In this document: positions 1 through 8,132 of the stretch, piece after piece
How the letters are laid out: every line of letters begins with the position of its first letter
How positions within the stretch are numbered: the first letter of the stretch is position 1
Source: CAYZTD01 sp964473335
Lineage (GTDB): Archaea; Thermoplasmatota; E2; DHVEG-1
Direction: 5' to 3'
DNA: 28,751 nucleotides
NCBI GenBank assembly: GCA_964473335.1
Contig: CAYYOO010000014.1
Coordinates: forward strand, 1 to 28,751
Position numbers and translations under genes: made by a program
The notes under the pieces: generated by a model
Told to the model about the DNA's origin: nothing
What the model saw: only the letters and a program-made list of their open reading frames with translations
Databases searched by the model: none

Positions 1-137
1 TTGCATATTGTCTTCTCTACTCTATTAACCATAATTTCACTATCCAAAAAATCTAATATTGTGCGAATAAAACTAGTTTTTACTTTTGCATAACCATATT
101 TTTTGTTTAAATTTACTAACTTAAACTTTTTATTTAA
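1..137 (-). CDS. possible partial gene running off the left edge
   Basis: On the minus strand the frame from 137 down to base 1 is open (about 45 codons) and reads like protein, with lysine-rich then mixed hydrophobic sequence including TSFIRTILDFLDSE. The only in-frame ATG is at 32-30, well inside the protein-like part. Another ATG at 141-139 lies one frame away and stops after three codons, so a one-base indel near the A-rich stretch at 129-135 may have broken the start. No Shine-Dalgarno motif is visible. Family not recognised; this may be a fragment or chance. Bases 138-203, up to the pepD stop, hold nothing else I can identify. Confidence 0.25.
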
Positions 138-203
138 TCATGATATTTAAGTCTTTTGTTGAATTAAAGCATTTTTGTATTAATTTAAGATATTTTTCAA
201 AAT

Positions 204-1643
204 TTATACTGCTTTGAGTATATTGATAAGATAGTCGTAGAATTTTCCGACAGTACTTATATGAACCTGTTCTTCGGGACTATGTGGATACTTGATTGTC
301 GGTCCGATACTTATCTTTTCCATCTCTGGATATTTTTCACCAATTATTCCGCATTCAAGACCGGCATGTATTGCCTCAACTACTGGGTCTTCACCTATCA
401 TATCTTTATATACTTTTTTTGAGATTTTTAAGATATCTGAGTCCATATCAGGTTTCCATCCTGGGTATGGCTCTTCTTCTTCAACTTTGGCACCAGTAAG
501 TTTTGCAACTGAACGTATTTGTTCACGCAGATATTCTAGTTCTGACATAATAGAACTTCTTGAACTTAAAAGAACATTTGCCTTATCTTTATCTGTTGTA
601 ACCTTAGCAAGATTTGTAGAAGTCTGTACAAGCCCCTCTATATCATAGCTCATCTTGAATACACCGTGTGGAAGGCCGTTTAATAGGTTCAATAGTTTAG
701 TTTGTGATTCCTTATTTAAGACTTCACTTACATCGGTTTTACTGATTTTTACTTTAAAACCTGGATCAATTGGTTTTATTTCAAAAAGAATGGTTTTTTC
801 TTCTTCAGTTATCATTTTTTCTAAGTCTTTAATCTTAGATTGATCAACTGTGATTTCAGCGTTCGCCTCACGAGGTATTGCATTATGTTTATCTCCACCT
901 ATAATAGAAGCAATTTTTATATCAAATTTTTCAGTAGCTTTAAATAAAATCCTTGTAAGAATTTTTACTGCGTTTGCTCTTTGTTCATGAATATCCACTC
1001 CAGAGTGTCCGCCTCTGAGACCAGAAATATTTATCTTCAAACCCGGATCTGAACTTTTTTCTTTTTTAATTGGAAGTGTAATATCTGAATTTCCACCGCC
1101 GGCACATCCAACAGTTAAAACACCCCAATCTTCACTGTCAAGATTGAAAAGATATTTACCTGTGAGCATGTCTTCGCCAAGTGCAAAGGCACCAGTAAGA
1201 CCGGTTTCTTCATCAACTGTGAAAAGCGATTCAATTGGGCCTAGTTTTAGATTCTCATCTATCATTATAGCTAAGGATGTTGCAAGCCCCATACCATTAT
1301 CTGCACCAAGAGTTGTACCTTTTGCAAGGATTTTATCTCCGTCTTTTTGAAGTTGAATCGGATCCTTTGAAAAATCAAAATCCACATCACTATTTTTCTC
1401 ACAGACCATATCCATATGACCTTGAAGTACGACTGTTGGTTTATCTTCCATACCTGGACTTGCAGGTTTTTTGATTACAACGTTTCCTGCGTCATCTGTT
1501 TTATATTCCAAATCATGTTCTTTAGCAAAATTAATTATATATTCTCTAATTTTTTCTTCATGTTTACTACATCTTGGTATCTTTCTAATTTCATCAAATT
1601 GTTTCCATAAAAGCTTTGGCTCAAGATTCTCAATAACTGACAT
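204..1643 (-). CDS. pepD: aminoacyl-histidine dipeptidase (Xaa-His dipeptidase, peptidase family M20C)
   Basis: This 479-residue protein is close to the usual length of bacterial PepD (about 485). It is a cytosolic two-metal peptidase that cleaves dipeptides such as Xaa-His. Visible M20 motifs are GHMDMV (metal ligand His76, Asp78), GADNG (bridging Asp115), DEETG (catalytic Glu145 and metal ligand Glu146), then the dimerisation-domain signature GLRGGHSG and a C-terminal HAGLECG carrying the last metal-binding histidine region. The ATG at 1643 is preceded by GGGAGG (complement of 1654-1659) at about 10 bases, which fixes the start. It is divergent from the aldolase gene, with the two promoters sharing 1644-1769. 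Family assignment is secure; actual substrate range is inferred. Confidence 0.95.
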   Translation of the reverse strand: MSVIENLEPKLLWKQFDEIRKIPRCSKHEEKIREYIINFAKEHDLEYKTDDAGNVVIKKPASPGMEDKPTVVLQGHMDMVCEKNSDVDFDFSKDPIQLQKDGDKILAKGTTLGADNGMGLATSLAIMIDENLKLGPIESLFTVDEETGLTGAFALGEDMLTGKYLFNLDSEDWGVLTVGCAGGGNSDITLPIKKEKSSDPGLKINISGLRGGHSGVDIHEQRANAVKILTRILFKATEKFDIKIASIIGGDKHNAIPREANAEITVDQSKIKDLEKMITEEEKTILFEIKPIDPGFKVKISKTDVSEVLNKESQTKLLNLLNGLPHGVFKMSYDIEGLVQTSTNLAKVTTDKDKANVLLSSRSSIMSELEYLREQIRSVAKLTGAKVEEEEPYPGWKPDMDSDILKISKKVYKDMIGEDPVVEAIHAGLECGIIGEKYPEMEKISIGPTIKYPHSPEEQVHISTVGKFYDYLINILKAV

Positions 1644-1713
1644 AAATCATTTTCCTCCCAAATATTGCAAACCTTGTAACAAAAGCTCTAATTAAAAGAT
1701 TTCCCACAAAATC

Positions 1714-1722
1714 TTTTAAATA
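1714..1722 (+). promoter_or_regulatory. TATA box of the LsrF-type aldolase gene
   Basis: TTTTAAATA lies here. Archaeal transcription starts about 25 bases downstream, so at roughly 1740-1745. That would place the upstream in-frame ATG at 1722 outside the mRNA and supports the ATG at 1770 as the real start. Confidence 0.5.
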
Positions 1723-1769
1723 TGTGTCTTCTATTAACACCCGCTATTAAACCAGGAGTTATGATTTTC

Positions 1770-2555
1770 ATGGATTGGGGAATGAAAAATAGGCTATCAA
1801 AAATAATTAATCCTAAAGATGGACGTACTTTAATGCTTGCTGTAGACCATGGATATTTTATGGGACCGACAACAGGTCTTGAAAATATTAAAAAAATGAC
1901 AGATCCACTTATTAGATATGCTGATACCTTAATGCTTACACGTGGTGCTCTAAGAAACTATATTGATCCACAAACAAAAATACCAATTGTTCTTCGTGTA
2001 TCTGGTGGAACGAGTATACTAAATAAAGAAAATCTTCTGCATGAAGGAATAGCAGTTGATATTGAAGATGCAATTAGATTAAATGTATCAGGCGTTGCTT
2101 TTTCAATTTTAGTAGGTCAACCGTTTGAACGTGATACTCTTCTAGGAATGACTGAATATATTGATAAATGTGAAAGATATGGAATACCTGTTCTAGCTGT
2201 AACAGCAGTTGGTAGAGGCCTGGGTAAAGATGCAAAATACTTGAGCCTTGCAAGCAGAATGGCAGCAGAACTCGGTGCACATATAGTAAAAACCTATTAT
2301 TGTGAAAACTTTGAGCGAGTAGTTGATACTTGTCCTGTTCCAATAGTAATAGCTGGAGGTAAAAAACGTCCTGAAAAAGATGCATTAAAAATGGCATATG
2401 ATGCACTACAGGCTGGAGCCATTGGAGTAGATATGGGTAGAAATGTATTTCAATCAGAAGATCCAAAGGCAATGATCCAGGCAGTAAACGCAATAGTTCA
2501 TAAGAAATACACACCAAAAGAAGCATATGATCTATTCAAGGAAAAAAAGAAGTAA
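1770..2555 (+). CDS. LsrF/DhnA-family class I aldolase or thiolase
   Basis: The sequence closely follows LsrF from the first residues: MDWGMKNRLSKI, then DHGYFMGPTTGLE, VLRVSGG, PIVIAGGKK and GVDMGRNVFQS. The Schiff-base lysine of this TIM-barrel family is Lys174 in HIVKTYY. Bacterial LsrF is a thiolase in autoinducer-2 breakdown. Archaeal relatives are often annotated as class I fructose-bisphosphate aldolase or as enzymes of the dehydroquinate route, and no other lsr gene is present, so the substrate is open. I chose ATG 1770 (261 residues). It aligns with the family start, has GGAG at 1755-1758 about 11 bases upstream, and lies downstream of the predicted transcription start. The ATG at 1722 would add 16 residues with no family similarity that I recognise. 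Monocistronic by layout. Confidence 0.85.
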   Translation: MDWGMKNRLSKIINPKDGRTLMLAVDHGYFMGPTTGLENIKKMTDPLIRYADTLMLTRGALRNYIDPQTKIPIVLRVSGGTSILNKENLLHEGIAVDIEDAIRLNVSGVAFSILVGQPFERDTLLGMTEYIDKCERYGIPVLAVTAVGRGLGKDAKYLSLASRMAAELGAHIVKTYYCENFERVVDTCPVPIVIAGGKKRPEKDALKMAYDALQAGAIGVDMGRNVFQSEDPKAMIQAVNAIVHKKYTPKEAYDLFKEKKK

Positions 2556-2567
2556 CCTTTCCAATAA

Positions 2568-2577
2568 CTTTATATAA
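2568..2577 (+). promoter_or_regulatory. TATA box of the lemA-htpX operon
   Basis: CTTTATATAA sits 13 bases after the aldolase stop and about 45 bases before the lemA ATG. The transcript would begin near 2597-2600, just ahead of the GGAGG Shine-Dalgarno at 2604-2608. Confidence 0.5.
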
Positions 2578-2617
2578 AAAATATTATTAACAACACCAAA
2601 ATTGGAGGCAAATAAAA

Positions 2618-3178
2618 ATGATTGAAATTATTGCAATATTGTTAGTGATACTGATAGTTGTAATCCTAGTAGCTTTATTTTTTGGATATTACAACAAAAT
2701 AATTAGACTTGAAAATAGAATAGATAACTCTTGGGCGCAAATTGATGTACAATTAAAGAGAAGAGCAGATCTGATTCCTAATCTGATGGAAACAGTAAAA
2801 GGATATATGACACATGAAAAAGAAGTCCTCGAAAATGTTACAAAAGCACGTTCTGCTCTTATGAATGCAGAGACACCACAGGAAAATGTTCAAGCAGATA
2901 ACATGCTTACTGGTGCATTAAAATCACTTTTTGCTGTAGCTGAGAACTACCCTGATCTAAAAGCAAATCAGAACTTTTTGAACCTTCAGGATGAACTAAC
3001 TAACACAGAAAACAAAGTATCTTATGCCCGACAGCATTTCAACGACTCAGTTCTAGTCTATAACAACATAGTTGAGACAATTCCTGGCAAATGGTTTGCA
3101 GGAATGATGAACAAAAAAACACGTGAAATGCTTCAGATACCAGAGGCAGATAAGAAAGTTCCAAAAGTAAAATTCTAA
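2618..3178 (+). CDS. lemA: LemA family membrane protein
   Basis: A 186-residue protein with one N-terminal membrane helix (residues about 3-25) followed by the LemA helical domain. The recognisable family core is NRIDNSWAQIDVQLKRRADL followed by IPNLMETVKGY, then a long helix with KARSAL and a C-terminal FNDSVLVYNN...IPGKWFAG segment. The chain topology puts the helical domain outside if the helix is a signal anchor. GGAGG at 2604-2608, nine bases upstream, supports the ATG. It is followed 30 bases later by htpX; LemA with an M48 protease is a recurrent pair, and LemA is thought to modulate the protease or membrane-stress response, but its biochemical role is not established. Confidence 0.93.
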   Translation: MIEIIAILLVILIVVILVALFFGYYNKIIRLENRIDNSWAQIDVQLKRRADLIPNLMETVKGYMTHEKEVLENVTKARSALMNAETPQENVQADNMLTGALKSLFAVAENYPDLKANQNFLNLQDELTNTENKVSYARQHFNDSVLVYNNIVETIPGKWFAGMMNKKTREMLQIPEADKKVPKVKF

Positions 3179-3208
3179 AGAATTTTTTTCTAAATTTTTT
3201 GGAGAGAT

Positions 3209-4129
3209 ATGGAAAAAAAAATACTAGTTGAGGATCATATTCGAAAAAATAAAAGAAAGACAATTATAGTCTGTGGTCTAATGGCCCTTTTATTTGTTGG
3301 AATAGTCTTCTCTGTTGGTTTCATTCTTTTTGGTGGAAATATCTATATTTCTCTTGCTTTTGCTCTACCTATAGCAATTGGATATGTAGCAATAACCTAT
3401 TCAATATCAGTTCCAGCAGTATTATCAGCAGCTAAAGCAAGACCTGCTGATCCAAGTAATCGTGAAGAAAAACTTTTAGTTCATAGAGTTGAAGAGATGA
3501 GTATTGCATCAGGTCTACCGATGCCAAAGGTCTATGTTCAGGAATCGCCCTACATAAATGCTTTTGCAACTGGTAAAGACCCAGAGCACTCCGTAGTTTG
3601 TGCAACAACAGGGGCCATTAGAAAATTAAATCAAGAAGAACTAAGTGGTGTGATAGCCCATGAGATGAGTCACATTAAAAACTATGATATTCGCCTTATG
3701 ACTGTTACAATATCAGTTGTAGGAGCAATATCTTTGATTGCTGAAATTCTTTTCTGGTCAATGTTTTGGGGCGGAGCAGGAAGAAGCAGAGGTAAAGGAG
3801 GGGAAGGGCAAGTAATTTTGATTGTCATAGCAATTCTTTTTGCAATTTTAGCTCCAATATTTGCAAGACTTACATATCTAGCAATATCAAGAAGAAGAGA
3901 ATATTTAGCTGATTCAACTGGTGCATATCTTAGTAGAAACCCTGAGGGTCTAGCTAAAGCACTTGAAAAAATTAAAAATGATCATATAAAAGAAAAACCC
4001 AAAGGAAGTAAGACTGTTGCACCATTATATATTTCAAATCCATTTAAGGCACAAGCCTCGGGAAAAGAATCATTATGGTCCACACATCCACCTCTTGATG
4101 AAAGAATAAAAAGGCTTAGATCAATGTAA
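3209..4129 (+). CDS. htpX: HtpX-type membrane zinc metalloprotease (family M48)
   Basis: 306 residues, a normal length for HtpX. Two N-terminal membrane helices (about 19-42 and 46-70) precede a cytoplasmic protease domain with the zinc motif HEMSH at 151-155 and the third ligand Glu231 in RRREYLAD. Two further hydrophobic segments (about 165-190 and 201-222) lie between them. The C-terminal STHPPLDERI is a family hallmark. HtpX degrades damaged membrane proteins. GGAGAG just upstream (3200-3205) supports the start. It is co-transcribed with lemA, and a T-rich stretch (3182-3198) between the two genes does not look like a strong stop. Confidence 0.95.
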   Translation: MEKKILVEDHIRKNKRKTIIVCGLMALLFVGIVFSVGFILFGGNIYISLAFALPIAIGYVAITYSISVPAVLSAAKARPADPSNREEKLLVHRVEEMSIASGLPMPKVYVQESPYINAFATGKDPEHSVVCATTGAIRKLNQEELSGVIAHEMSHIKNYDIRLMTVTISVVGAISLIAEILFWSMFWGGAGRSRGKGGEGQVILIVIAILFAILAPIFARLTYLAISRRREYLADSTGAYLSRNPEGLAKALEKIKNDHIKEKPKGSKTVAPLYISNPFKAQASGKESLWSTHPPLDERIKRLRSM

Positions 4130-4148
4130 ATAATCGGGGGGTTATTAA

Positions 4149-5282
4149 ATAAAAAATCTAGGTTTTACAGGTTCAAATTATAATTTTTTTAGTAATTATT
4201 CGACCTTTATTCTCATAATCTCAAATATAATAATGATTTTTTTAGCAGTTTATGAGAATTGGAATCTTTTACAAATAATGTTTATCTATTGGTGCCAAAG
4301 CGTAATAATTGGTATATTTACATTTTTTAAAATACTGGATTTAAAAAAATTTACAACTAAAAATGTTTATATCAACAATAGACCTGTCCCTCCAAGTGTT
4401 TCAACAAAATTATCCATGGGCTTTTTTTTCTTATTACATTATGGTTTTTTTCACTTTGGATACTACCTATTTATTGCTACAAATCCTTTTTTTAAGACGA
4501 ATTCTCAGTCTACATTTACTGGTTTGACAATTATTTTAATTATTACAATTTTTTTCATTAATCATTTATTCTCATTTTTTTACAATAGGGAAAAAAATGC
4601 AAATAAAACTCAAAATATTGGAACAGTAATGTTCTTTCCTTATCTTCGAATTATTCCAATGCATATGACCATACTTTTCGGCTCAATATTTATAAAGCAG
4701 GGTCTACCTCAAATTAGCTTAATCTTATTTTTGATATTAAAGACTCTTGCAGATGTATCAATGCATTTGATAGAACATAAAGAGGAATTAAAAGAAAGAA
4801 TGAATCTTACTATTGATAAAAAAGATTACAAACCTGGAGAAGTTATTACTGGTAAATTGGATCTAAATTTTTTTAATCCTATAAAATCAAAAGAATTAAA
4901 AATTTTATTTGTTGGGAAAAGAGAAATGGAATACCGTTCAAGAAATGGTGTCAGAAACTATGATGTGCCAATATTTCTAAAAGAAATCATGGCTCTTAAG
5001 AAAAATAGTTTTTATAATCGATCCTATAAATTTAGTTTTGCTATTCCTGATGATATTTTAAAAAAAGCTGAAAATAATGATGAACATGGTTATGGTTATT
5101 CTTTAAATAAAAGATTTAAACTTAGTAAAAGAATGGCTGAACTACAAAAAAGAACTATGGATTTTGCTTTTTCTTCTGGAATGGTTGAAACAAAAAAAGA
5201 TATTAAATGGTTTATATATGTTACAATAGCATTGCCTTTTAAACCAGATATTGAGATAAATAAAGAGATAAAAATTATTTGA
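4149..5282 (+). CDS. DUF6498-like multi-helix membrane protein with C-terminal beta-sandwich (arrestin/Spo0M-like) domain; apparent AUA start
   Basis: The N-terminal half is a membrane domain with the pattern of DUF6498 proteins: a first helix, ENWNLLQIMFIYWCQSVIIG, FFLLHYGFFHFGYY, and later helices up to about residue 205. The rest contains YKPGEVITGKLDLNF and a run of predicted beta strands resembling arrestin or Spo0M-like folds; that second assignment is tentative. The first ATG in frame is 4233 (349 residues), which starts in the middle of the first helix. The frame is open back to 4149, adding 28 residues that complete the helix. GGGGGG at 4136-4141 lies 7 bases before codon ATA at 4149-4151, so I place the start there (377 residues). 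No ATG, GTG or TTG exists in the extension. Its 3' end overlaps the convergent flavodoxin gene by 8 bases. Function unknown. Confidence 0.7.
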   Translation: MKNLGFTGSNYNFFSNYSTFILIISNIIMIFLAVYENWNLLQIMFIYWCQSVIIGIFTFFKILDLKKFTTKNVYINNRPVPPSVSTKLSMGFFFLLHYGFFHFGYYLFIATNPFFKTNSQSTFTGLTIILIITIFFINHLFSFFYNREKNANKTQNIGTVMFFPYLRIIPMHMTILFGSIFIKQGLPQISLILFLILKTLADVSMHLIEHKEELKERMNLTIDKKDYKPGEVITGKLDLNFFNPIKSKELKILFVGKREMEYRSRNGVRNYDVPIFLKEIMALKKNSFYNRSYKFSFAIPDDILKKAENNDEHGYGYSLNKRFKLSKRMAELQKRTMDFAFSSGMVETKKDIKWFIYVTIALPFKPDIEINKEIKII

Positions 5283-5766
5283 TGTTTTTTACAAAATCAT
5301 CTATCTTTTCATCTTTTTCTTTTATTTGTTCTTTTTTTATCTGCAGATTTAAGGTAGTATCAATTGTTTCAAGACCTTTTTTATTAAGATATTTCTTAAT
5401 AGAATCACTGGTTTTTTTGTTTTTTTCACCAGAGGCACTACCTGTTATAAAAACACCTGCTCTTTTACCTTTTAGGTTTTCTGCTTTGTTAAAAAAAGTA
5501 CGTAGATGTGGTGCAGGTTTTCCTGCCCATGTAGGTGAACCAACTATTATTGTATCATATTTTTTCAGATCAAAATCAGTGTTTTTTATGGGTAGTTCTT
5601 TTTGGGTCATAGCTGCTCTACCTGCTTTAAAAAAACCTGGTTTTTTTGCATGCTCTATTTCTATTAGTTCAACACTTTCCTTATTTTTTTCTAATTTGTC
5701 TTTTATTAATTCTGCAGCCTTTTTTGTATTACCTGTTCTTGAGTAATATACAATTCCTACTTTCAT
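5275..5766 (-). CDS. flavodoxin family protein
   Basis: 163 residues, a single flavodoxin fold. The FMN phosphate-binding loop is SRTGNTKKAAE near residues 9-19, the second loop is GSPTWAGKPAP, and VFITGSASGE matches the third flavin-contact region. Flavodoxins carry one or two electrons in the cytosol; nothing near it shows the partner, though a zinc alcohol dehydrogenase lies divergently upstream. The intact loops predict FMN binding. The last codons overlap the end of the DUF6498-like gene on the other strand. Confidence 0.9.
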   Translation of the reverse strand: MKVGIVYYSRTGNTKKAAELIKDKLEKNKESVELIEIEHAKKPGFFKAGRAAMTQKELPIKNTDFDLKKYDTIIVGSPTWAGKPAPHLRTFFNKAENLKGKRAGVFITGSASGEKNKKTSDSIKKYLNKKGLETIDTTLNLQIKKEQIKEKDEKIDDFVKNIK

Positions 5767-5923
5767 TATGAACTACCTGTTTTTTTAATTAGATGATATT
5801 GCAATCCGTTTTTTCTATATTAATTAATGTTATCCTATAATTACTTAATAACTCTTCTCTTGATAAACAAAAAACTCTTTTATGTAAGTGTATATTTTGA
5901 TTTGGATTTTTAAAATGGATAAA

Positions 5924-6949
5924 ATGAAAGTTGCAATGTATTACAACAATGATGATGTTCGAATCGAAGAACAAGTTATACCTAAGATTAATGATAATGA
6001 GCTTCTTGTAAAGGTAATGGCTAGTGGTATATGTGGATCAGATGTGATGGAATGGTATAGGGTAAAAAAGGCACCACTTGTTCTTGGTCATGAGTTATCA
6101 GGTATTGTTGAAAAAACGGGTAAGAATGTTAATAAATTCAAAGCAGGTGATCGTGTTTTTGTAACTCATCATGTTCCTTGTAATAACTGTAGTTTATGTA
6201 AAGAAGGTCATGAAACTCTATGTCCGACTATTAAAAAAACCAATTTTTACCCAGGTGGTTTTTCACAGTTCTTATGTGTTCCAGAGATAAATATCAAGTT
6301 TGGAACCTTTATTTTACCAGATGAAGTTAGTTTTGACGAAGGAACATTTATTGAACCTCTTGGATGTGTTGTACGTGGTTTTCGAAAAGCTGATTATGAG
6401 AAAGGTAAATCTGTTCTTGTGCTTGGATCTGGTATGGCCGGCTTACTAAATATCAAACTAGCAAAAGCCTATGGTGCAAAAAAGATTTTTGCAACTGATA
6501 TTGATAAGTTTAGACTCAATTTTGCAAAAAAAGTTGGTGCTGATGTAGTGATTTCTGCAGAAGATAATGTTTCTGAAGAAATAAAGAAAAATAATGATGG
6601 AAAACTAGTTGATTTTGTAATTCTTTGTGCTGGTGTAAAGTCAGCAATTAGACAGGCTATAGAATCAGTTGCACCAGGTGGTAAAATATTATGGTTTGCA
6701 ATGACCCCACCAGGTGTTGATGTAGATATTCCATTTTTTGATCTATGGAATAAACAGGTTAGAACATATCCAACATATGCTGCAGCAGGAAAGGATATAA
6801 CTGATGCAATCGAGCTTTTACGTTCAAAAAAAGTTGAAGTTACAGATATGATCACTCATAAACTTCCAATGGATAAAACAGCTGAAGGATTCAAACTTGT
6901 ATCAAATGCAAAGGATTCTATGAAAGTAATAATAGAACCAAACAAATGA
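5924..6949 (+). CDS. zinc-dependent medium-chain alcohol/polyol dehydrogenase
   Basis: From the ATG at 5924 this is a 341-residue MDR-superfamily enzyme. Catalytic-zinc ligands are Cys37 (GICGSD) and His56-Glu57 (GHE); the four structural-zinc cysteines are C86, C89, C92 and C100. The Rossmann motif is LVLGSGMAGLLNIKLAKAYG, followed by TDID, where the acidic residue after the second strand favours NAD(H). It resembles sorbitol, threonine and glucose dehydrogenases, but the substrate cannot be read from sequence. The frame is open from a GTG at 5888, but TATATTTT at 5891-5898 suggests transcription starts near 5920, so a nearly leaderless ATG at 5915 or 5924 is more likely; MKVAMYY is a typical family start. 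Its TGA abuts the convergent gene's stop. Confidence 0.88.
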   Translation: MKVAMYYNNDDVRIEEQVIPKINDNELLVKVMASGICGSDVMEWYRVKKAPLVLGHELSGIVEKTGKNVNKFKAGDRVFVTHHVPCNNCSLCKEGHETLCPTIKKTNFYPGGFSQFLCVPEINIKFGTFILPDEVSFDEGTFIEPLGCVVRGFRKADYEKGKSVLVLGSGMAGLLNIKLAKAYGAKKIFATDIDKFRLNFAKKVGADVVISAEDNVSEEIKKNNDGKLVDFVILCAGVKSAIRQAIESVAPGGKILWFAMTPPGVDVDIPFFDLWNKQVRTYPTYAAAGKDITDAIELLRSKKVEVTDMITHKLPMDKTAEGFKLVSNAKDSMKVIIEPNK

Positions 6950-8017
6950 TCAGTCAAATCTATCAAAAGGATTCTTATCTTTATCTTTTTTCTCTGATTC
7001 AAAACTTTTGATTAAATATCTTTTTATGTCTTTTGAGATTTTTTCTTCAAGTAATTTTGCAAGTATTTTATCAAGATTTTCATCGTTTTTTATTAAGCTA
7101 TTAATTTCATTTTTAGAATCATTCTTTTGATCAAATGATTTTAAATTCCTGGAAATCTTTCCAATTGTTGTTTCATCTAATTTTTTTTTCAAAGCCTTGC
7201 ATCTAGCAATATTCAGATTTATGAGACTTGCTTTTTTTCTTATATTTTCTACTTTATCAGCATAATTTTTTCTATCAACATTATCAATTAATCTATTTGT
7301 TGTTATCTCCCAAACCATATCTTTTAACTCATTTCGTTTGTTTTCAAATAGTTTTATTTGAGTTGTAAGATCATCATACAACTTTTTCGTTTCAATAAAA
7401 TAGTTATAAAAATCCTTATCCCTATTTATTAGAAAACTAAAAAATTCTTCATCAATTTGTTTTTCATTTAAAACATTTTTTAGTTCAGGATGAGTTGTAT
7501 CTAAGTATTGTATCTTTTTGATATCTTTATCAGCCTTATAGAACCATTTTGGTTTTAAAGTCATTCCTTTTTTATCATAATCAAACTGTTCAATAGGATA
7601 GATAAAGTCTGTATTGCTCTCTTCATCTCTGACCTTTAAAGAAATGATTTTCCCATCTTTATCTTCTATTTGATCACTTATCACACCGATTTTTTTACCG
7701 TTTTCTTCAAGATATACAGTTTCTCCGCGTCTATCTGGTTTTTCTATTTTGTTTTTAATGCTTTCAAAATAGTCTGAAATAATGTTTTTACTTTTCCTGT
7801 ATTTTGCTTTAACTGGTTTTTTTCCTTCTCTTTTTGGAATATCTTCTTTTATTTTTTTTTCATTTTTTTCTATTGTTTCAAAATTAGTTTTTACATCTAT
7901 TTTTTCTTTTGGATATATCTCTTTTTTATCTGGATTTGTGAGTTTTTCATATTTTTTTTCGATATCTTCCTCTATTTCTTTTAAGGTTTTAGATTTGTTT
8001 TCATCAGATATATCCAA
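6950..8017 (-). CDS. PRC-barrel-like, coiled-coil rich hypothetical protein
   Basis: 355 residues, highly charged. Residues about 1-95 are a lysine/glutamate-rich, probably disordered tail. Residues about 97-160 read as a small beta barrel (VYLEENGKKIGVISDQIEDK then ISLKVRD and YPIEQFDY), resembling the PRC-barrel pattern. Residues about 180-300 form long helices likely to make coiled coil, and the C terminus ends in NPFDRFD. A barrel followed by coiled coil recalls CdvA, the archaeal division protein that recruits ESCRT-III, but I see no clear ESCRT-III-binding motif and CdvA is shorter, so this is an analogy only. The start is TTG with GAGGGG (complement of 8027-8032) nine bases upstream. 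It is divergent from the UbiA gene. Confidence 0.65.
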   Translation of the reverse strand: MDISDENKSKTLKEIEEDIEKKYEKLTNPDKKEIYPKEKIDVKTNFETIEKNEKKIKEDIPKREGKKPVKAKYRKSKNIISDYFESIKNKIEKPDRRGETVYLEENGKKIGVISDQIEDKDGKIISLKVRDEESNTDFIYPIEQFDYDKKGMTLKPKWFYKADKDIKKIQYLDTTHPELKNVLNEKQIDEEFFSFLINRDKDFYNYFIETKKLYDDLTTQIKLFENKRNELKDMVWEITTNRLIDNVDRKNYADKVENIRKKASLINLNIARCKALKKKLDETTIGKISRNLKSFDQKNDSKNEINSLIKNDENLDKILAKLLEEKISKDIKRYLIKSFESEKKDKDKNPFDRFD

Positions 8018-8100
8018 TTTTTTTATCCCCTCACGTCAGTATTGTAATAAATTTCTTTATTATTTAAGATTTGCAAAATTATGTGTTTTTAATCGAAAAG

Positions 8101-8110
8101 TTATAATAAA
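8101..8110 (+). promoter_or_regulatory. TATA box, leaderless ubiA promoter
   Basis: TTATAATAAA is centred about 27 bases before the ATG at 8133 and there is no Shine-Dalgarno motif, so the transcript probably begins at or next to the start codon. This supports rejecting the long N-terminal extension that is open back to 7782. Confidence 0.55.
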
Positions 8111-8132
8111 GTGTTTATTTCATTTCCTTTTA

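Noticed and set aside
1722..1769. Upstream ATG of the LsrF-type aldolase
   Set aside because: It overlaps the TATA box, lacks family similarity and would be outside the predicted mRNA.
1770..2555. Evidence of autoinducer-2 (lsr) signalling
   Set aside because: No lsr transporter, kinase or regulator lies nearby; the aldolase alone is common in archaea with other roles.
7782..8132. Open upstream extension of the UbiA frame (117 codons)
   Set aside because: It is antisense to the PRC-barrel gene, phenylalanine-rich low complexity, and a TATA box 27 bases before ATG 8133 sets the start there.
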